From Thermomonas sp. (GTDB lineage: Bacteria > Pseudomonadota > Gammaproteobacteria > Xanthomonadales > Xanthomonadaceae), in assembly GCA_024711415.1 (NCBI GenBank), contig JANJSW010000201.1, positions 1 through 7,632 on the forward strand: DNA of 7,632 nucleotides, read 5' to 3'. Below are positions 6,601 through 7,632 of this stretch, one piece after another. The notes under the pieces were generated by a model. That model did not search any database. It saw only the letters and a program-made list of their open reading frames with translations, and was not told where the DNA came from. Both the position numbers and the translations under genes were made by a program. Each line of letters starts with the position of its first letter. The stretch's first letter is position 1.

Positions 6601-7185
6601 TCAGCGCTTCGGCATCTGCGCCGGATGGCCGTCGTGCGACATCCGCCGCGCTTTTCCGTCGCGGCCGTGGCCGCACACCTCGCCCATCCTGTCGAACTCG
6701 GCGCGGCTGAGCTGGCCATTCTTGTCGGCATCGGCCTTGCCGAAGCACTCCGCGCGTCGCTGGGCCATGCGCGCCTGACGATCCGCCTTGTCGATGTAAC
6801 CGTCCTTGTTCACGTCCATCTGCGCGAAACGCTGGTCCATGCCGCTCTTGCCGGCCTGCATCTCGGCGCGGCTGATGCGGCCGTCGCCATCGGTGTCCAG
6901 CGCCCGCATGCCGCCGTGCTGGCCACGCATGCCACCCGCTTGCCCGCGCATTCCGGCGCGATGCATCGGCAGCTCCTCGCCGCTCAGCTTGCCGTCCTTG
7001 TCCTTGTCCAGCTGCGCGAACTTCTCCGCAAGGCGCGGGAACTTCGCAGCCTCTTCCTTGGTGATCACGCCATCAGCGTTGGCGTCGGGCTTGGCCTGCA
7101 TGCGCGGCGCGGCGGTCTGGGCGAACGCCAGGGTCGAAGCCAGCGCGGCGGCGATGGCCAGGGTCAGGATGTGCAGCTTCTTCAT
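6601..7185 (-). CDS. Secreted/periplasmic protein with five EF-hand calcium-binding loops
   Basis: This is a 194-residue protein. The open frame extends far upstream, but the ATG at 7185 has a strong Shine-Dalgarno (GGAGG) and begins a classic signal peptide, [22 protein letters not shown], with likely cleavage after Ala22. Five canonical 12-residue EF-hand loops follow: 34-45 ([12 protein letters not shown]), 60-71 ([12 protein letters not shown]), 97-108 ([12 protein letters not shown]), 124-135 ([12 protein letters not shown], with Asp rather than Glu at position 12) and 152-163 ([12 protein letters not shown]). All have acidic or Asn ligands at positions 1, 3 and 5 and Gly at 6, so calcium binding in the cell envelope is likely. 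Between loops 2 and 3 is a Met/Gly/Arg/His stretch with three MRGQ-type heptads. Cys147 and Cys171 could form a disulfide around loop 5. The tail from 172 is rich in His, Met and Arg. No enzymatic domain is seen, so a calcium buffer or sensor role is inference. It is convergent with the DUF2007 gene and divergent from bpt. Confidence 0.92.
   Translation of the reverse strand: MKKLHILTLAIAAALASTLAFAQTAAPRMQAKPDANADGVITKEEAAKFPRLAEKFAQLDKDKDGKLSGEELPMHRAGMRGQAGGMRGQHGGMRALDTDGDGRISRAEMQAGKSGMDQRFAQMDVNKDGYIDKADRQARMAQRRAECFGKADADKNGQLSRAEFDRMGEVCGHGRDGKARRMSHDGHPAQMPKR
6904..6951 (-). repeat. Tandem Met-Arg-Gly-Gln heptads in the EF-hand protein
   Basis: Residues 79-94 read as [14 protein letters not shown] and a final MR, preceded by the related MHRAG at 74-78. 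The seven-residue period places Met-Arg at 79-80, 86-87 and 93-94. The DNA repeat is imperfect, so the pattern is not a very recent duplication. Met and His spacing could bind copper or another soft metal, but that is speculation. Confidence 0.75.
7120..7185 (-). other. Signal peptide of the EF-hand protein
   Basis: The first 22 residues have a Lys-Lys n-region, a Leu/Ile/Ala hydrophobic core and an AFA-Q signal peptidase I site. There is no Cys for lipid attachment near the cleavage point and no twin arginine, so Sec export and a soluble periplasmic or secreted product are expected. Confidence 0.9.
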
Positions 7186-7192
7186 CGGTCTT

Positions 7193-7199
7193 CTCCTCC
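7193..7199 (-). promoter_or_regulatory. Strong Shine-Dalgarno of the EF-hand gene
   Basis: The - strand reads gggaggagaagaccg immediately before the ATG at 7185. The GGAGGAG core ends about 7 bases from the start codon, near-ideal spacing, and this fixes the start against longer in-frame options. Just upstream, CCCGG (7198-7202) and CCGGG (7209-7213) could form a small hairpin partly covering it. The rest of the 111-base gap to bpt shows no clear -35/-10 pair for this gene. Confidence 0.85.
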
Positions 7200-7284
7200 C
7201 GGCACCGACCGGGCTTGTGATGGAAAACGCCGCTGCGTCGCCCCGGTTGACCGCGCAAACCTGCCCGCCGCTGAACGTCGGCGC

Positions 7285-7290
7285 TATCCT
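7285..7290 (+). promoter_or_regulatory. -10-like hexamer for leaderless bpt
   Basis: TATCCT ends 6 bases before the bpt ATG at 7297, the same spacing as at the amidase and hydrolase starts. There is no Shine-Dalgarno in the gap (gcgacc). A TTGACC at 7247-7252 is 32 bases upstream, too far to pair with it as a -35. Transcription would begin at or next to the start codon. Confidence 0.5.
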
Positions 7291-7296
7291 GCGACC

Positions 7297-7632
7297 ATGG
7301 GCGGCAACGACGACAACCTGCGACTGTTCCACAGCGCCCCGCATCCCTGCGGCTACTGGCCCGACCGCGAGGCCCGCGACCTGGTGCTGGACCCGCGCGA
7401 CGAGCGCCTGCCGAGGCTCTACCCGATGGCACTGGCGTGGGGGTTCCGCCGCAGCGGCGACATCGTCTACCGTCCGGGCTGCAGCGGCTGCCGCGCCTGC
7501 GTGCCGGTGCGGGTGCCGGTGGCCGCCTTCGCCCCCGACCGCAGCCAGCGGCGATGCCTTGCCCGCAATGCGGATGTCGAAGCGCACGTGGTTGCGCCTG
7601 CCTGCACCGACGAATACCTGGCGCTGTACCGG
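7297..7632 (+). CDS. bpt: Aspartate/glutamate leucyltransferase Bpt, 3' truncated by window end
   Basis: The frame from the ATG at 7297 is open through the last base, giving 112 codons of a protein normally about 240-250 residues long. Bpt transfers leucine from Leu-tRNA to N-terminal Asp or Glu of proteins in the cytoplasm, marking them for ClpS/ClpAP through the N-degron pathway. The visible part has the ATE N-terminal domain: [20 protein letters not shown] (8-27) with Cys18, then the Cys cluster in [18 protein letters not shown] (Cys62, Cys65, Cys68), then [17 protein letters not shown] (78-94), all typical of the Bpt/ATE family. The catalytic C-terminal acyltransferase domain lies beyond the window. 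The start is supported by family alignment from memory and by the TATCCT hexamer 6 bases upstream; there is no Shine-Dalgarno. It is divergent from the EF-hand gene with 111 bases between the starts. Confidence 0.93.
   Translation, partial: MGGNDDNLRLFHSAPHPCGYWPDREARDLVLDPRDERLPRLYPMALAWGFRRSGDIVYRPGCSGCRACVPVRVPVAAFAPDRSQRRCLARNADVEAHVVAPACTDEYLALYR

Noticed and set aside
7186..7587. An upstream in-frame extension of the EF-hand protein to a start near 7587.
   Set aside because: The extension would put an internal signal peptide at about residue 135 and would run antisense through bpt. The ATG at 7185 has a strong Shine-Dalgarno and begins the signal peptide directly.

Overview
The window is high-GC DNA from an ordinary-looking bacterial chromosome. 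The best fit is a gammaproteobacterium of the Xanthomonadaceae (Lysobacter/Luteimonas/Thermomonas type). Supporting signs are a fused RlmKL rRNA methyltransferase, a Bpt-type leucyltransferase, a DUF2007 'pathogenicity-like' protein directly behind tesB, and a stand-alone HNH protein of a type I associate with this family. The assignment rests on protein recognition, not on a database search. I see no tRNA, rRNA, insertion sequence, CRISPR array or phage gene, and no gene-free stretch longer than about 110 bases.

Layout from left to right. (1) The 3' part of an HNH endonuclease gene (+). (2) An uncharacterised 340-residue protein (+) with a receiver-like N-terminus, a Pro/Ala/Glu-rich linker and a helical C-terminal domain; it converges on (3). 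(3) rlmKL (-), preceded 4 bases upstream by (4), a small alpha/beta hydrolase (-); these two form a likely operon. (5) An AmpD-like amidase (+), divergent from the hydrolase across only 22 bases. (6) tesB (+), overlapping by 4 bases (7), a DUF2007 single-pass membrane protein (+). (8) A secreted five-EF-hand protein (-), convergent with (7) across a strong bidirectional hairpin. (9) The 5' part of bpt (+), divergent from (8) and cut by the window end.

The genes are mostly housekeeping and do not form one pathway: rRNA modification (rlmKL), peptidoglycan fragment processing (amidase), acyl-CoA hydrolysis (tesB) and N-terminal protein tagging for degradation (bpt). The most notable signal is regulatory. 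Four genes (hydrolase, amidase, tesB, bpt) have a TANNNT hexamer ending 6 to 8 bases before the ATG and no Shine-Dalgarno sequence, which predicts leaderless mRNAs. At the hydrolase/amidase junction a perfect 10-bp palindrome supplies an extended -10 element on both strands at exactly equal distance from both start codons. The EF-hand gene, by contrast, has a textbook Shine-Dalgarno.

I did not find a convincing new multi-gene system. The least explained proteins are the 340-residue protein and the EF-hand protein with its Met/Gly/Arg heptads.
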